Shown: positions 23,833 through 35,632 of the stretch, in pieces
Layout of the letters: the number at the start of each line of letters is the position of its first letter
Numbering within the stretch: the stretch's first letter is position 1
NCBI GenBank assembly: GCA_034336665.1
Contig: CM067584.1
Coordinates: forward strand, 1-64,000
Direction of reading: 5' to 3'
Length of the DNA stretch: 64,000 nt
From: Luscinia megarhynchos
Lineage: Eukaryota; Chordata; Aves; Passeriformes; Turdidae
Program-made: the position numbers and the translations under genes
The notes under the pieces: generated by a model
The model's input: the letters and a program-made list of their open reading frames with translations, nothing else
Database searches by the model: none
Told to the model about the DNA's origin: nothing

Positions 23833-26800
23833 AGGGGCGCTGTCTCTAGCCAGGGTGAGGCGAGGGAGAACTGTGTTTTTTGGACCATGTGGATTCAGTG
23901 GCCTGGCACATCGAAACCACAGAAGTATAAAGCTTTAGTGGATACAGCAGCACAGTGTACGATAATTCCATCAACATATGTAGGGGAAGAATCCGTTTCT
24001 ATTGCTGATGTGACAGGTGGATCACAGGACTTTACCATGGTGGAAGCTGAAGTGAGTTTAACTGGCAAGGAATGGAAGAAACATCTTATTGTGGCAGCTC
24101 CAGAGGCCCCATGGATTTTGGGCATAGATTACCTTCGGAGCGGGTATTTGAAGGACCCAAAAGAACACAGGTGGGCATTTGGGATAGAAGCTCTGATGGC
24201 AGAGCACATCCAGAAATTCAACACCTTGCCTGGACTGTCTGAGAGTCCCACTACAGTAGGGCTTCTGAAAGGAGAAGAGCAATGGGTACCAATTGGTACT
24301 TCAACAGTGTATCACCGGCAATATAGGACCACTCAAGATGCTGTGATCCCCATCCATAAGATGATCCAAGAGCTGGAGAGCCAAGGGGTGGTCAGGAAAA
24401 CCCACTCACCCTTCAACAGCCCCATCTGGCCTGTGCGAAAATCTGATGGAGAATGGAGATTGACTGTGAACTATCGTCCATTGAATGAAGTGACTCCACC
24501 GCTGAGCGCTGCCGTGTCAGACGTGCTGGAGCTGCAGTATGAGTTGGAGTCCAAGGCAGCAACGTGGTATGCCACCACTGATATTGCCAATGCGTTTTTC
24601 TCCATTCCTTTGGCAGCAGAGTGCAGGCCTCAGTTTGCTTTCACCTGGAGGGGTGTGCAGTACACCTGGAACCGACTGCTCCAGGGGTGGAAGCACAGTC
24701 CTACCATCTGTCAGGGACTGATCCAGGCTGCACTGGAAAATGGTGAGGCTCCGGAACATTTACAATATATTGATGACATCATCGTATGGGGAAACACAGC
24801 AGCAGAAGTGTTTGAGAAAGGAGAGAAAATTATCCAAATCCTCCTGGAAGCCGGCTTCATCATCAAGAAGAGTAAAGTTAATGGACCTGCTCAAGAGATC
24901 CAGTCCCTGGGAGTGAAGAGGCAAGATGGATGACATCAGATTCCTACTGATGTTATTAACAAAATTACAGATATGTCCCCACCTACTAACAAGAAGGAGA
25001 CACAAGCTTTCCTAGGTGCCACAGGCTTTTGGAGAATGCACATCCCTGAGTACAGCCAGATTGTGAGCCCTCTCTACCAGGTCACTCGCAAGAAGAATGA
25101 TATCCACTGTGGCCCTGAACAACAGCAAGCCTTCGCCCAGATCAAACAGGAGATCGCCCATGCAGTAGCCCTTGGTCCAAGCAGGACGGGACCAGAGGTA
25201 ACGAATGTGCTCTATTCTGCAGTCGGGAGCCATGGTCGGTCCTGGAGCCTTTGGCAGAAGGTGCCTGGTGAGACCCGAGGCCGACCCCTGGGATTTTGGA
25301 GCAAAAGTTACAGAGGATCTGAAAGTAACCATACCCCGACGGAGAAGGAAATCTTGGCCACCTACGAGGCAGTCCAAGCCACTTCAGAAGTGACTGGTAC
25401 AGAAGCACAACTCTTCTTGGTACCCCGACAACCAGTGCTGGGGTGGATGTTCAGCGGAAAGGTTCCCTCCATCCACCATGCCGCCAGTACCACATGGAGC
25501 AAGTGGACTGCCCTTATCACTCAGGGCGCCCAGATTGGAAAACTAAATTGCCCTGGCATTCTGGAAATAATTACAAACTAGCCAGAAGGAGAAAGTTTTG
25601 GTATCACAGATGAGGAACAAGAACCAGTGACATGGGCTGAGGAAGCTCTGCAATATAACCAGCTACCAGCAGAGGAAGCACATTACGCTCTATTCACCGA
25701 CGGTTCCTGTCGCATCGTAGGGATGAACCGGAGGTGGAAAGCAGCTGTATGGAGCCCCACAGGACGGGTTGCAGAGGCCACTGAAGGAGAGGGCGGATCA
25801 AGTCAGTTTGCTGAACTTAAAGCCATTCAACTGGCCCTAGACATCGCAGAAAGAGAGAAGTGGCCAAAGATCTATTTGTACACTGATTCCTGGATGGTAG
25901 CCAATGCTCTGTGGGGATGGTTGAAGGGATGGAAAGAGGCAAACTGGCAACGTAGAGGAAAACCAATTTGGGCTGCTGAAGAGTGAAAGGACATTGCTAC
26001 TCGGCTAGAGAAACTACCGGTGAAAGTTCGCTACGTAGACGCCCATGTCCCCAGAAGTAGAGCCAATGAAGAGCAGCAAAATAATCAGCAGGTAGATCAG
26101 GCTGCAAAGATAGGGGTGTCAAAGATAGATCTTGATTGAGAGCACAAGGGAGAGTTGTTCCTACACGATGGGCCCACGATACCTCAGCTCACCAGGGCAG
26201 AGACGCCACCCATAAGTGGGCAAGAGAACGAGGGGTGGATCTAAAAATGGACAGCATGTCCCAGGTTATCCATGACTGTGAGATGTGTGCTGCCATCAAG
26301 CAGGCCAAGTGGGAGAAGCCCCTCTGGTATGGGGGGCGGTGGTCCAAGTACAAGTATGGGGAGGCCTGGCAGATTGATTAAATCACACTGCCTCAGACCC
26401 GCCAGGGCAAGCGCTACGTGCTGACCGTGGTGGAAGCCACCATCGGATGGTTGGAGACCTATCCGGTGTCTCATGCTACAGCCCGCAACACCGTCCTGGG
26501 CCTTGAAAAGCACGTCCCTTGGAGGCATGCTACCCCTGAGAGAAATGAGTCAGACAATGGGACTCATTTCAAGAACAGCCTCATTAACACTTGGGAAAGG
26601 GAACATGGCATTGAGTGGGTGTACTACATCCCTTACCATGCGCCAGCTGCAGGTAAAGTGGAAAGGTACAATGGATTGCTGAAAACCACCTTGAAAGCTT
26701 TGAGTGGGGGGTCTTTTAAAAACTAGGAACAACATTTAGCAAAGGCTACCTGGCTAGTTAACACCAGAGGTTCCATCAACCGAGCAGGGCCTGCCCAGTC

Positions 26801-27011
26801 TGACTCCCTTAATATAGTAGATGGAGATAAAATCCCCATGGCCCATGTTAGAGATTTGTTAGGGAAGGCAGTATGGATTAATCCTGCCTATAGCACAGGC
26901 AAGCCCATTCATGGGATTGTCTTTGCTCAAGGACCAGGATGTACGTGGTGGATAATGCAGAAAGATGGAACAACGCGATGCATGCCTTGGAGAGATCTGA
27001 TTGTGGGGTGA
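23833..27011 (+). pseudogene. pol: ERVL pro-pol pseudogene (provirus D)
   Basis: A single frame (23887-24933) runs from protease through RT. The protease site reads D-T-A-A where active enzymes have D-T-G-A or D-S-G-A. The RT active site Y-I-D-D is at 24766-24777. A TGA at 24931 ends this frame; RT connection and RNase H continue to a TAG at 25579 and a TGA at 25984. RNase H keeps its D-G-S motif near 25700. Integrase has both zinc-binding Cys codons (near 26280-26290) but stops at 26137, 26379 and 26724. Four of the stops are Trp codons (TGG) changed to TAG or TGA. The final TGA is at 27009. Confidence 0.85.
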
Positions 27012-27202
27012 GACAGAAGGAAATATGTAAGTGTTGAAGGACTGAGTAAGTATAATGAAAGGACATGTGTAAGTGTTGAAGGACCGAGTAAGTAAAATTA
27101 AAGGAAATGTGTAAGTAACTGAAAAGAAAGTTGGGGGTTTTTTTGTTTTTATTTTTTAATGAAGTTTTGACCCTGTTCACGATATGGAGATAAGGGGTGG
27201 AA
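27012..27202 (+). other. Untranslated region and polypurine tract of provirus D
   Basis: Three GTAAGTGTTGAAGG-like repeats, a T-rich stretch, and GAGATAAGGGGTGGAA directly before the LTR. Confidence 0.75.
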
Positions 27203-27800
27203 TGTCCTGGGGTGACGTTGCAGTGCTTTGTATCCACAATCATGTGCTGCTCATTCCTTGAGGGTTTCTTTTGTCTAACTAGACAGTGCCCCTCACCATC
27301 GGCGAGCCGCTGCCACTGCCGCTGCACTGCTTGCAAGCTGCTGCCCCCTCTCCCCCCTTGCGCGGCTCGGCCGCTTTTAGCTTGCTTGCCTGCTACTACT
27401 ACCCCCACCTTTGCTTAGGCTGCTTCGCTTCATTTTTCCTTCCCTTATTAGCTAAGAATAACACCTGAACCTGATCCTGGACCACCTGGAACATCAAGAA
27501 AGCCCAAACCCCTGTTCGTGACAAGAAATACGAGTTTCTGCCCTCCCCGGCACCAGAGACGTCCTGAGGCTGTACATCCACTCGGACAGGTGAAGCTTGC
27601 GGCGTCACCCGTGGCTGTTTTTCTTTAGTGTTGGGGAGTGTTTTTTCTGTGTGTTTGCTAAATAAACAAGTTTTTTCTACTTTTCCTCTGAGGAAATTCT
27701 TCCTGAACACGGTGGTGGGAGGGGGAGGAATTTGGGGTGTTTGTTCCTTAGGTAGGCTCCTTTTGGAGATTGTTCTCCTAATTTGCCCTAAACCAGGACA
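27203..27800 (+). mobile_element. 3' LTR of ERVL provirus D
   Basis: It starts TGTCCTGGGGTGACGTT and ends AACCAGGACA, 598 bp, with the AAATAAAC signal near 27660. It is close to the LTRs of E and to the solo LTR at 32815. Confidence 0.85.
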
Positions 27801-29295
27801 CGCCTGTATCTGCCCTCACCCCGGGGGATGCTCTGTCCGGGTCCGTCATTGCCCCAGGGGATGCTCTGTCAGTGTCGGCCCTTCTCACCCCGAAGGAGGA
27901 GCGGGTTGTCTCGCCGTGCCCATCCTTTCTGTGTGGGGATGGTGGGCCTGGTCAGGACATCTCCGCCTGCTTCCCATTACTGGGAGGGGTCTGGGTGGTC
28001 TCCGTGCTTACCTTGGTCTGGGTGGGGGTGGTCTCCCTGGAGCGGAGCAGTCTCTGGTGGGGTCTCCGCGCCCTTAGTTGCCGGGAAGATGGCGCAGAGC
28101 AAATCACTGCCCGCTCCGTGGATCGCCTCCCGCTGCGCTGCTCGGGGCTCCTCTCCCAGGGGCTCTTCCTCCTCCTGCCGCCACCGCCGCTGCTTCGCAT
28201 TAGAGCCACCGGGGCTCTTTATATACCCAGACCAAGCCCTGCCCCTTTCAGGCACAGCCAATAGGAGCCCAGAAACAAGCGTGGGGGCGGAGCACCCAGC
28301 GTTCCTCATTGTGATGACACAAAGAGGAGGCGTGGCCACAGCGTGACCGACCAATCTGATTAGTCAGAAAGACAAAGATCATAAAAGGGGCGTGGCTTGG
28401 GCCCGAGGTGAGAGGGGCAGGTGTTAGGTCGGGGTGGGGGTGGGGCCGGGGGTCACACCGGGATTTTGGGAGCAGGTCCGGGCTCTCCTGGTCCCTCCAC
28501 AGCTCTCCTGGACCCCTTCAGGCACTGCAAGGAACAGAGGAAGGGGTCTGTGGGGGTCCCAGCCCCTTTCCAGGAGTCGACAAGTGTCCACAGCATGACT
28601 ACAAGTCACAAGACTTATGACTACAAGAACTTTTAAGGATTTATTCGCCAATAAAAAACTGCCAACAAAGATATCTATGTTTTTATTTCAATACCAAGAA
28701 AATTTGTCCAATTGCAGTGTGAAATTTCTTAGTCAATCCTGTTCTGGCACACACACCTATTCTAAGACTTTTTGTCACATCTGCGACTACTTTTATTCTC
28801 CTTATATCATAAAGTCTACAGCTAAACTTTTCTCACCTAAGCATGCTTTAACCTTTACATCAACATTTTTGCTTCCAGCACCTAAGTTGGAAGCTTTTCC
28901 CAAGGCCTCAGGTCAAATCCTGTGTTCTTTTCTAGACGTTGATTGACAGGCCCAATGCTGTGAGAGTTCCTTGCATTTCGAATTCCAACAGAATCTCACA
29001 GACCCGAGGCTCACTTGTAACACCAGAACAGCACTGTGACATCACAGAACCTCACAGATCCGAGCGCCCGTCGAGACAAAGTGGGGCCTGGGGAAAGGAA
29101 ATCTCACTGCCAAAGCATTTCCTAGGTGATAAAAGTATGATTTGGGCCAGTTTTATCTGGGCGAGTATCCTAGGGATGCTCAAGGGCTTTCCATCCTTCT
29201 GGGCCTGGGAAATGCTCGAGGGGGCCGGAGCATCTCTGTCCCTCTCCCTTGGGGTGGGGTCTCTATCCCTCTGGGGACACCACAGGGTATCTGTC
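27801..29295 (-). repeat. P repeat, copy 4 (with promoter)
   Basis: The left part holds GATGCTCTGTC-type degenerate tandem phrases next to the ERVL 3' LTR, then a splice-donor-like site (minus, near 28005), the promoter, and the AT-richer block with AATAAA-like signals (28590-28950). It ends at an ERVK-like LTR. The last 150 bp and everything on to 30440 match 34800-36110 almost perfectly. Confidence 0.7.
28213..28395 (-). promoter_or_regulatory. P-repeat promoter, copy 4
   Basis: The minus-strand TATATAAAG box (plus TTTATATA at 28218-28225) follows the usual GC boxes, two CCAAT-type elements and the GTCATCAC element. A transcript would run antisense into the 3' LTR and pol of provirus D. 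Confidence 0.7.
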
Positions 29296-29970
29296 TGTCC
29301 CAATTTTAATAGCAGGTATCTGCCAATAAAGAAAGGAGCTTTTCTTTGACATGGAGAATGTAAACCCCCTTCCTCCAAATAATTATATATTTGACATTAA
29401 GGGGCTCTCAGGCAAAGATATGGGAATTAGGAATAACACTTCTTTACTGGGAAAATTAAAATAGAATTACAGTATTACAAGAAAAGAATCCCAACCCTGA
29501 GAGAGTCAGAATCCAAGCTGACATCCGTCAGTCACTCAGGGTGTTGGCAGCAGTCCCATTCAATGGTGGCTGCATCCCCGTGCAGTGGCAGGCGTGGTTC
29601 AGCTGATGCAGTGCTTCTGTAGAAGGGTACAGCCTTCCTCCAAAAGTCCAGGGATGATGTGGAAAGGTCCGGCTTCTCCTCTGGAATCCAGTGGAAAGAA
29701 GGATAACTTGCTGTCCAACAGCTCCGATTTTATCTAGGTAGGAAAGGCTTGGCTCCTCCCCCTGGCTGGAGCATCTCCCAGTGGGATGATGTAATTTTAT
29801 TAGTCATGCAGTGGGACTCAATGGGCCAGCAGCATATGATACCTTCCTGGAGGGAGGATGCGTTGTGGAAAAGATCAAGATGATTGCCCCATCTTGTCTT
29901 AAAGATGGCCCATTAGCAGATGGCATATGCCACGGAGATAACGAAATCTCTACCCCACCCAGTTGTAACA
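29296..29970 (-). mobile_element. ERVK-like LTR, copy 2
   Basis: 675 bp; the plus strand starts TGTCCCAATTTTAATAG and ends CCAGTTGTAACA. Apart from about one base in the C-run near 29366 and one substitution region near 29570, it equals the copy at 34959-35632. No target duplication is visible. Confidence 0.65.
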
Positions 29971-30324
29971 GATGGTGATTGAACACACATTTCTGGCCAC
30001 ATCAACCCAACACAGGGCATCAGTGGGACTCCACTGCCATTCGCTACTTTTAATGTTCACAACTGTCTAAACCAGTTTATTCTGCATGCCTGCTTTATCT
30101 TTCATTAAATATTCATTTATTCATATTAGACTCAGGAACAACTCAGCATCATTTCAATCCTCCCCTACACAAGTGGGGGAAATGAAAGGAAAAGTGAGTT
30201 CATTTCCAGAAACTGATGACACAATCAGGAATCCAGGAGGTTTCTGGATGACCAAGACCGATTCCCTTGAGCCGGGGGCTGTGTCCTGGTGGTGTGGGGG
30301 ATTTCAGGATTTGGATCTTGGAAT
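29971..30324. other. Spacer, copy 2
   Basis: The same AT-rich spacer as at 11753, ending in GAAT, the left target duplicate of the ERV1 solo LTR. No gene is seen. Confidence 0.7.
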
Positions 30325-30929
30325 TGAAACACAAATCTTAGAAAATTAGGATTTTAGTTACCTTGCTGAAAACAACTAAAAGTTAGAAGGGAGTAGTTAT
30401 CTGAAACTTCAATAATTGATTGTCTGTCATTTCATGTTTGCTCAGCTCTACTTACAATGGGAAAAGATGAAATTAGTGAGCAGATCCAAAGGAACATGGA
30501 CAATGCAACCAGAAACCCATTCTTTGGAAAATTGGGCTATCCCCCGAAATTATTTGTATTGTCAGTGATAGAAAAGGTCAAGAGTTTAGGGTGAGGAAGA
30601 CTCGCCTTACTTCCTCCTTTTAGGACCCCTCCCCACAAAAACGACCCCAGATTTAATTTAAGAAGTCAATCACGCATGCTTAATAGCTAATTATCATAGG
30701 AAGCAGGGGATGGGAGTGGTTGTTATTATGAATATGTACATGTTTGAATCCCTTGATAATAAATAGACTTTGTGGTCACCTCTGATTTGGCAGTGTATAT
30801 TAGAGGATTACCTCACGCTGCTGCCCAGCACTGAATAAACATACACTTTCTAACGTTAAACTGTTAGTGTCTTTCGTCCCTCACAGTTGAGTATCAGTAT
30901 TAGACCAATACTCATATTTTGGTAAATCA
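30325..30929 (+). mobile_element. ERV1 solo LTR with 4-bp target duplication
   Basis: 605 bp, TGAAACACAAATC to GTAAATCA, flanked on both sides by GAAT (30321-30324 and 30930-30933). The right GAAT is the start of a CR1 3' end (GAATGGTTTGG). This is a clean product of LTR-LTR recombination that removed the internal region. The AATAAA signal lies near 30834. Confidence 0.9.
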
Positions 30930-31040
30930 GAATGGTTTGGATTCGAAGGGACTTCAAAGACCACCCAGTGCCACCCCTGCCATGGCAGGGACACCTCCCA
31001 CTGTCCCTGACTGATCTCAGCCGCGTCCAGTCATGTCCCA
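30930..31040 (-). mobile_element. CR1 LINE 3' end (copy 2)
   Basis: GAATGGTTTGGATTCGAAGG and the following CACTGTCCC stretch match the avian CR1 3' end in reverse. It is the target of the ERV1 insertion. Confidence 0.75.
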
Positions 31041-32814
31041 AGGGGCAGACAGGCAGAAATCCGCTCACGTGGCTGGGGCTGGGAGCTGTGGCACCAGGGA
31101 TTCAACAAATTCCACAGGACTTCGTGGAATTCAGTTGATGCCATGGAATCTCAGGGAACTGAGGCTCTGTTGTGACACCAGGGCAGCACTGTGACACCAC
31201 GGAACCTCACGGAGCCGAGCGTCCATCATGACACAGTGGAGGCTGGGGAAAGGAAATCTCACTGCCAAAGCATTTCCTGGCTGTTAAAAGTGTTTGGGTT
31301 TATTTCTCCCAGAATACAAGTCTCCATAGGGACTTTTTCCTCTTTCAAAATAAGACAGAGAGCCAGGACTTCTAGTTGTACTAGAAAGTAGAGTTTATTT
31401 TTCTCCTACAAAAAATATGAGTTCTTGTTACAAGTGTTGACAGCATGTCTAGAAGTCACAAGACTTATGGCTGCATGGTCTTTTAAGGCTTTATTCACCA
31501 GTAAAACACTGCCAACAAAGATATTTATGTTTCTAATTCAATACCCAGAAATTTTGTCTAATTACAGTGTGAATATTCTTAGCCAATCCTGTTATGGCAC
31601 ACACACCGATTCTAAGACTTTTTGTCACATCTGCCGACTACTTTTATTCTTTTTATATCTTAAACCCCATAGCTAAACTTTTCTCACCTAAACATGTCTT
31701 TGCTTTCAGCTTTAAATCTTTAAATTTTTGCTTCTAGCACCTAAATTGGAAGCATTTCCCAAGGCCTCAGGCCAAATCTTGTGTTCTTTTCTAGCCTTTG
31801 ATTTACAGGCCCAGTGTTGTTAGAATTCCTTGCATTTCGAATTCCAACAGAATGTCACAGACCCGAGGTTCTCTTGTGACACAGTAGGGCTTGGTGGAAC
31901 CAAGGGCAGCGTTGTGACACGCCAGAGCCTCACAGAACTGAGCGTCCATCGTGACAGAGCGGGTCCTCAGGAAAGGAAATTCCACTGCATTTCCAATGCA
32001 AAGCATTTTCTGGCTGATAAAAGTTTGAATTGTACCAGTTTTATCTGGGCCAGTGCCGTAAGAATGCTCGAGGGGTCTCCATCCATCTGGGCCTGGGAAA
32101 TGCTCAAGGGGCTGGGGTGTTTCTGTCCCTCTCCCTTGGGGGTGGGGTCTCCATCCCACTGGGGACACCGCAGGGTCTTTGTCTCTCTCACCCTGGGGTG
32201 AGCGCCTCGAGCATCCCCCGGTGTGACAGGGCCAGAGACCCCACAGCCCCGAGCATCCCGCAGTGTGACACAGCTAGAGACCCCCAGCCCTGAGCATCCC
32301 CTGGTGTGACACGGCCAGAGACCCCCCGAGCCCGCCATCCCCTGCCAGGAGAGGCCTGAAACCCCCCAGAACCGCCCAGGTGGAGGGGGACGGAGACACC
32401 CCCGGGCCCCCCACGCTCCCTGCACGGCCGAGGGTCTCCGTCCTCCTCTGCACGGGGCAGGTGGGGCTTTGAGCTTGGTTTGGGCGGCGAGTTACTCGTT
32501 CGGAGAGCAACGATCCGGCTCAGCACTTGATGCGATTTTTGCCAATTTTATTTTGGCCTTAGCTTTTTCAAACCGGGGTGATGGCCAAACCCCTCCGTTG
32601 TGGGGGGGCAGGGGGGTCCCTCGCTGCCCCGTTGCTTGTCTATCCTTACCTTTGTTGAGCCGGGGTGGTGTCCGACCCCCTCCGATTTTGGGAGGCCAGT
32701 GTGCTCTCCATCCACGTTACCTTTGGCAGACTGTGCTGTCTTTGTCACTTTTTGTCGGTGAGGGGAAAGCTGTCGGTGTCCGTCGTCCTTGCCCCCGGGG
32801 GGATGCTCACCCCC
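31041..32814 (-). repeat. P repeat, copy 5
   Basis: Same layout as copy 1 with an AT-rich tail (31270-31800), a three-copy minisatellite and two splice-donor-like sites (minus, near 32650 and 32720). It ends in GCTCACCCCC directly at the ERVL solo LTR, the same left flank as proviruses A and E. Confidence 0.7.
32204..32335. repeat. 42 bp minisatellite, three copies
   Basis: Units start with GAGCATCCC and include GTGTGACA; the period is 41-43 bp. It is the same three-copy form as 9104-9232. Confidence 0.85.
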
Positions 32815-33396
32815 TGTCCTGAGGTGACGTTGCAGTGCTTTATATGCACGATCCTGTGCTGCTCATGCCTGGAGGGTTTGTTTTGTCTAGCTAGAAAGTG
32901 CACCTCCCCATCGGTGAGCCGCTGCCGCTGCGCTGCTTGCAAGCTGCTGCCCCCTCTCCTCCCCTGCGCGGCTCGGCTGCTTTTAGCTGCTTCTGCCCCC
33001 CTCCTTTGCTTAGGCTGCTTCACTTTACTTTTCCTTCCCTTATTAGCTAGGAATACCACCTGAACCTGATCCTGGACGACCTGGAACATCAAGAAAGCCC
33101 AAACCCCTGTTCGTGACAAGAAATACGAGTTTCTGCCCTCCCCGGCACCAGAGACGTCTGAGGCTGTACATCCACTCGGACAGCGTGAAGTTTCTGTGCC
33201 ACCCCGTGGCTGTTTTTCTTGTGTTGGGGAGTGTTTTTCTGTGTGCTTGCTAAAATAAACCAGTTTTGTTCCACTTTTCCTCTGAGGAAATTCTTCCCGA
33301 AGCCCGGTGGTGGGAGGGGAGGAGTTTTGGGGAGTTTTGTTGCTTGCGGGGGCTCCTTTTGGAGATTCTTCCCTAATTTTGCCCTAAACCAGGACA
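32815..33396 (+). mobile_element. ERVL solo LTR in P repeat
   Basis: 582 bp, TGTCCTGAGGTGACG to AACCAGGACA. Its left flank equals that of proviruses A and E and its right flank (CGCCTGTATCTGCCCTC) equals that of D and nearly that of E. It is therefore the recombined state of the same ancestral insertion, not a new one. Several single-base gains in short homopolymers occur here. Confidence 0.85.
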
Positions 33397-34958
33397 CGCC
33401 TGTATCTGCCCTCAGCCCAGGGCGATGCTCTGTCGGCTCCGTCATTGCCCCGGGAGATGCTCTGTCGGTGTCCGCCCTCCTCGCCCCGAGGGAGGAGCGG
33501 CTTGTCTCGCCGTGCCCATCCTTTCTGTGTGGGGATGGTGGGGGTGGTCAGGACATGTCCGCCTGCTTCCCATTACTGGGAGGGTCTGGGTGGCCTCCGT
33601 GCTTACCTTGGTGTGGGGTGGGGTGGTCTCCATGGAGCGGAGCAGTCTCTGGTGGGGTCTCCAGCGCCCTTCGTGGCCGGGGCAGAGAGCGCAGAGCGGA
33701 TCTCCGCCCCGCTCCGTGGGTCTCCTCCCGGTGCGCTGCTCGGGGGCTCCTCTCCCGGCGTCTCCTCCTCCTCCTCCTCCTGCTGCCGCCCCGCCGCTGC
33801 TGCAAACCCGAGCCAGCGGGGCTCCTTATATACCCAGACGAAGCCCCGCCCTTTCAGGCACAGCCAATAGGAGCCCTAGAAACAAGCGTGGGGGCGGAGC
33901 ACCCCAGCGTTGCTCATTGTGATGTCACAAAGAGGAGGTGTAGCCACAGCGTGACCGAACGATCTGATTGGTCAGAAGGCGAAAGATCATAAAGGGGCGT
34001 GGCTCGGACCCCGGGATGGAAGGTAGGTGTGAAAGCAGGGTGGGGGCGGGGCCAGGGTCGCACCCGGCATTTTGGGGAGCAGGTCCGGGCGCTCCCGGTC
34101 CCTCCACAGCTCTCCTGGGGCCCTTCAGGCACTGCAAGAAGCAGAGGAAGGTCTCTGGGGTCCCAGCCCTTTCCAGGAGTCAACAAGTGTCGACAGCATG
34201 ACTAGAAGTCAAAGACCTATGGCTACAAGGTCTTGTCAGGATCTATTCACCAATAAAACACTGCCAACAAAGATATGGCTACAAGGTCTTTAAGTATTTT
34301 ATTCACCAATAAAGACTACCAACAAAGATGTCTATGTTTCTATTTCAATACTGAGAAATTGTGTCTAACTGCAGTATGAAATTTCTTAGTCAATCCTGTT
34401 ATGGCACACACACCTATTCTAAGGCTTTTGTCACATCTGCGACTACATTTCTTCTTTTACATCTAAAACATCTAGAGCTAACCTTTCTCACCTAAAATAC
34501 ATCTCTGCTTTAAGCTTTAAAATCTACATTCTTGCTTCTAGCACCTAAGTTGGAAGCTTTCCCAAGGCCTCAGGTCAAAATCCTGTCTTCTTTCTACCTT
34601 GATTGACAGGCCCCAATGCTGTGAGAATTCCTTGCATTTTGAATTCCAACAGAATCTCACAGACCCGAGGCTCTCTTGTGACACCAGGGCAGCCCTGTGA
34701 CACCCAGAACCTCACGGAACCGAGTGTCAGTCGAGACACAGCGGGGCCTGGGAAAGGAAATCTCACTGCCAAAGCATTTCCTAGCGGTGATAAAAGTATG
34801 ATTTGGGCCAGTTTTATCTGGGCGAGTATCCTAGGGATGCTCAAGGGCTTTCCATCCTTCTGGGCCTGGGAAATGCCTCGAGGGGGCCGGAGCATCTCTG
34901 TCCCTCTCCCTTGGGGTGGGGGTCTCTATCCCTCTGGGGACACCACAGGGTATCTGTC
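33397..34958 (-). repeat. P repeat, copy 6 (with promoter)
   Basis: Homologous to copy 4. A local duplication of the CAATAAA/TGCCAACAAAG block is visible near 34250-34330. Many single-base insertions or losses in short homopolymers set it apart from all other copies and may be sequence-quality errors. Confidence 0.7.
33818..33995 (-). promoter_or_regulatory. P-repeat promoter, copy 6
   Basis: TTATATA at 33826-33832 is the minus-strand TATA box. GCCAATAG and GATTGG (CCAAT elements in both orientations), GC boxes and GTGATGTCAC, a closer match to a CRE than in other copies, lie on the upstream side. Confidence 0.7.
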
Positions 34959-35632
34959 TGTCCCAATTTTAATAGCAGGTATCTGCCAATAAAGAAAGGA
35001 GCTTTTCTTTGACATGGAGAATGTAAACCCCTTCCTCCAAATAATTATATATTTGACATTAAGGGGCTCTCAGGCAAAGATATGGGAATTAGGAATAACA
35101 CTTCTTTACTGGGAAAATTAAAATAGAATTACAGTATTACAAGAAAAGAATCCCAACCCTGAGAGAGTCAGAATCCAAGCTGACATCCGTCAGTCACTCA
35201 GGGTGTTGGCAGCAGTCCCATTCAATGGTGGTGGCATCCCCGTGCAGTGGCAGGCGTGGTTCAGCTGATGCAGTGCTTCTGTAGAAGGGTACAGCCTTCC
35301 TCCAAAAGTCCAGGGATGATGTGGAAAGGTCCGGCTTCTCCTCTGGAATCCAGTGGAAAGAAGGATAACTTGCTGTCCAACAGCTCCGATTTTATCTAGG
35401 TAGGAAAGGCTTGGCTCCTCCCCCTGGCTGGAGCATCTCCCAGTGGGATGATGTAATTTTATTAGTCATGCAGTGGGACTCAATGGGCCAGCAGCATATG
35501 ATACCTTCCTGGAGGGAGGATGCGTTGTGGAAAAGATCAAGATGATTGCCCCATCTTGTCTTAAAGATGGCCCATTAGCAGATGGCATATGCCACGGAGA
35601 TAACGAAATCTCTACCCCACCCAGTTGTAACA
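34959..35632 (-). mobile_element. ERVK-like LTR, copy 3
   Basis: Nearly identical to 29296-29970; see that entry. It forms part of the 1.3-kb almost identical block. Confidence 0.65.

Larger units (their letters stand above)
21222..27800 (+). mobile_element. ERVL-type provirus D (degenerate, mixed LTRs)
   Basis: This is a full-length ERVL layout. The 5' LTR (563 bp) and 3' LTR (598 bp) are clearly different in their middle part, whereas the internal region matches A and E. Several Trp codons became stops. The 3' side shares the right flank of E and of the solo LTR at 32815 (GGACACGCCTGTATCTG), but the 5' side does not share their left flank, so the left end was exchanged or rearranged. Confidence 0.85.
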
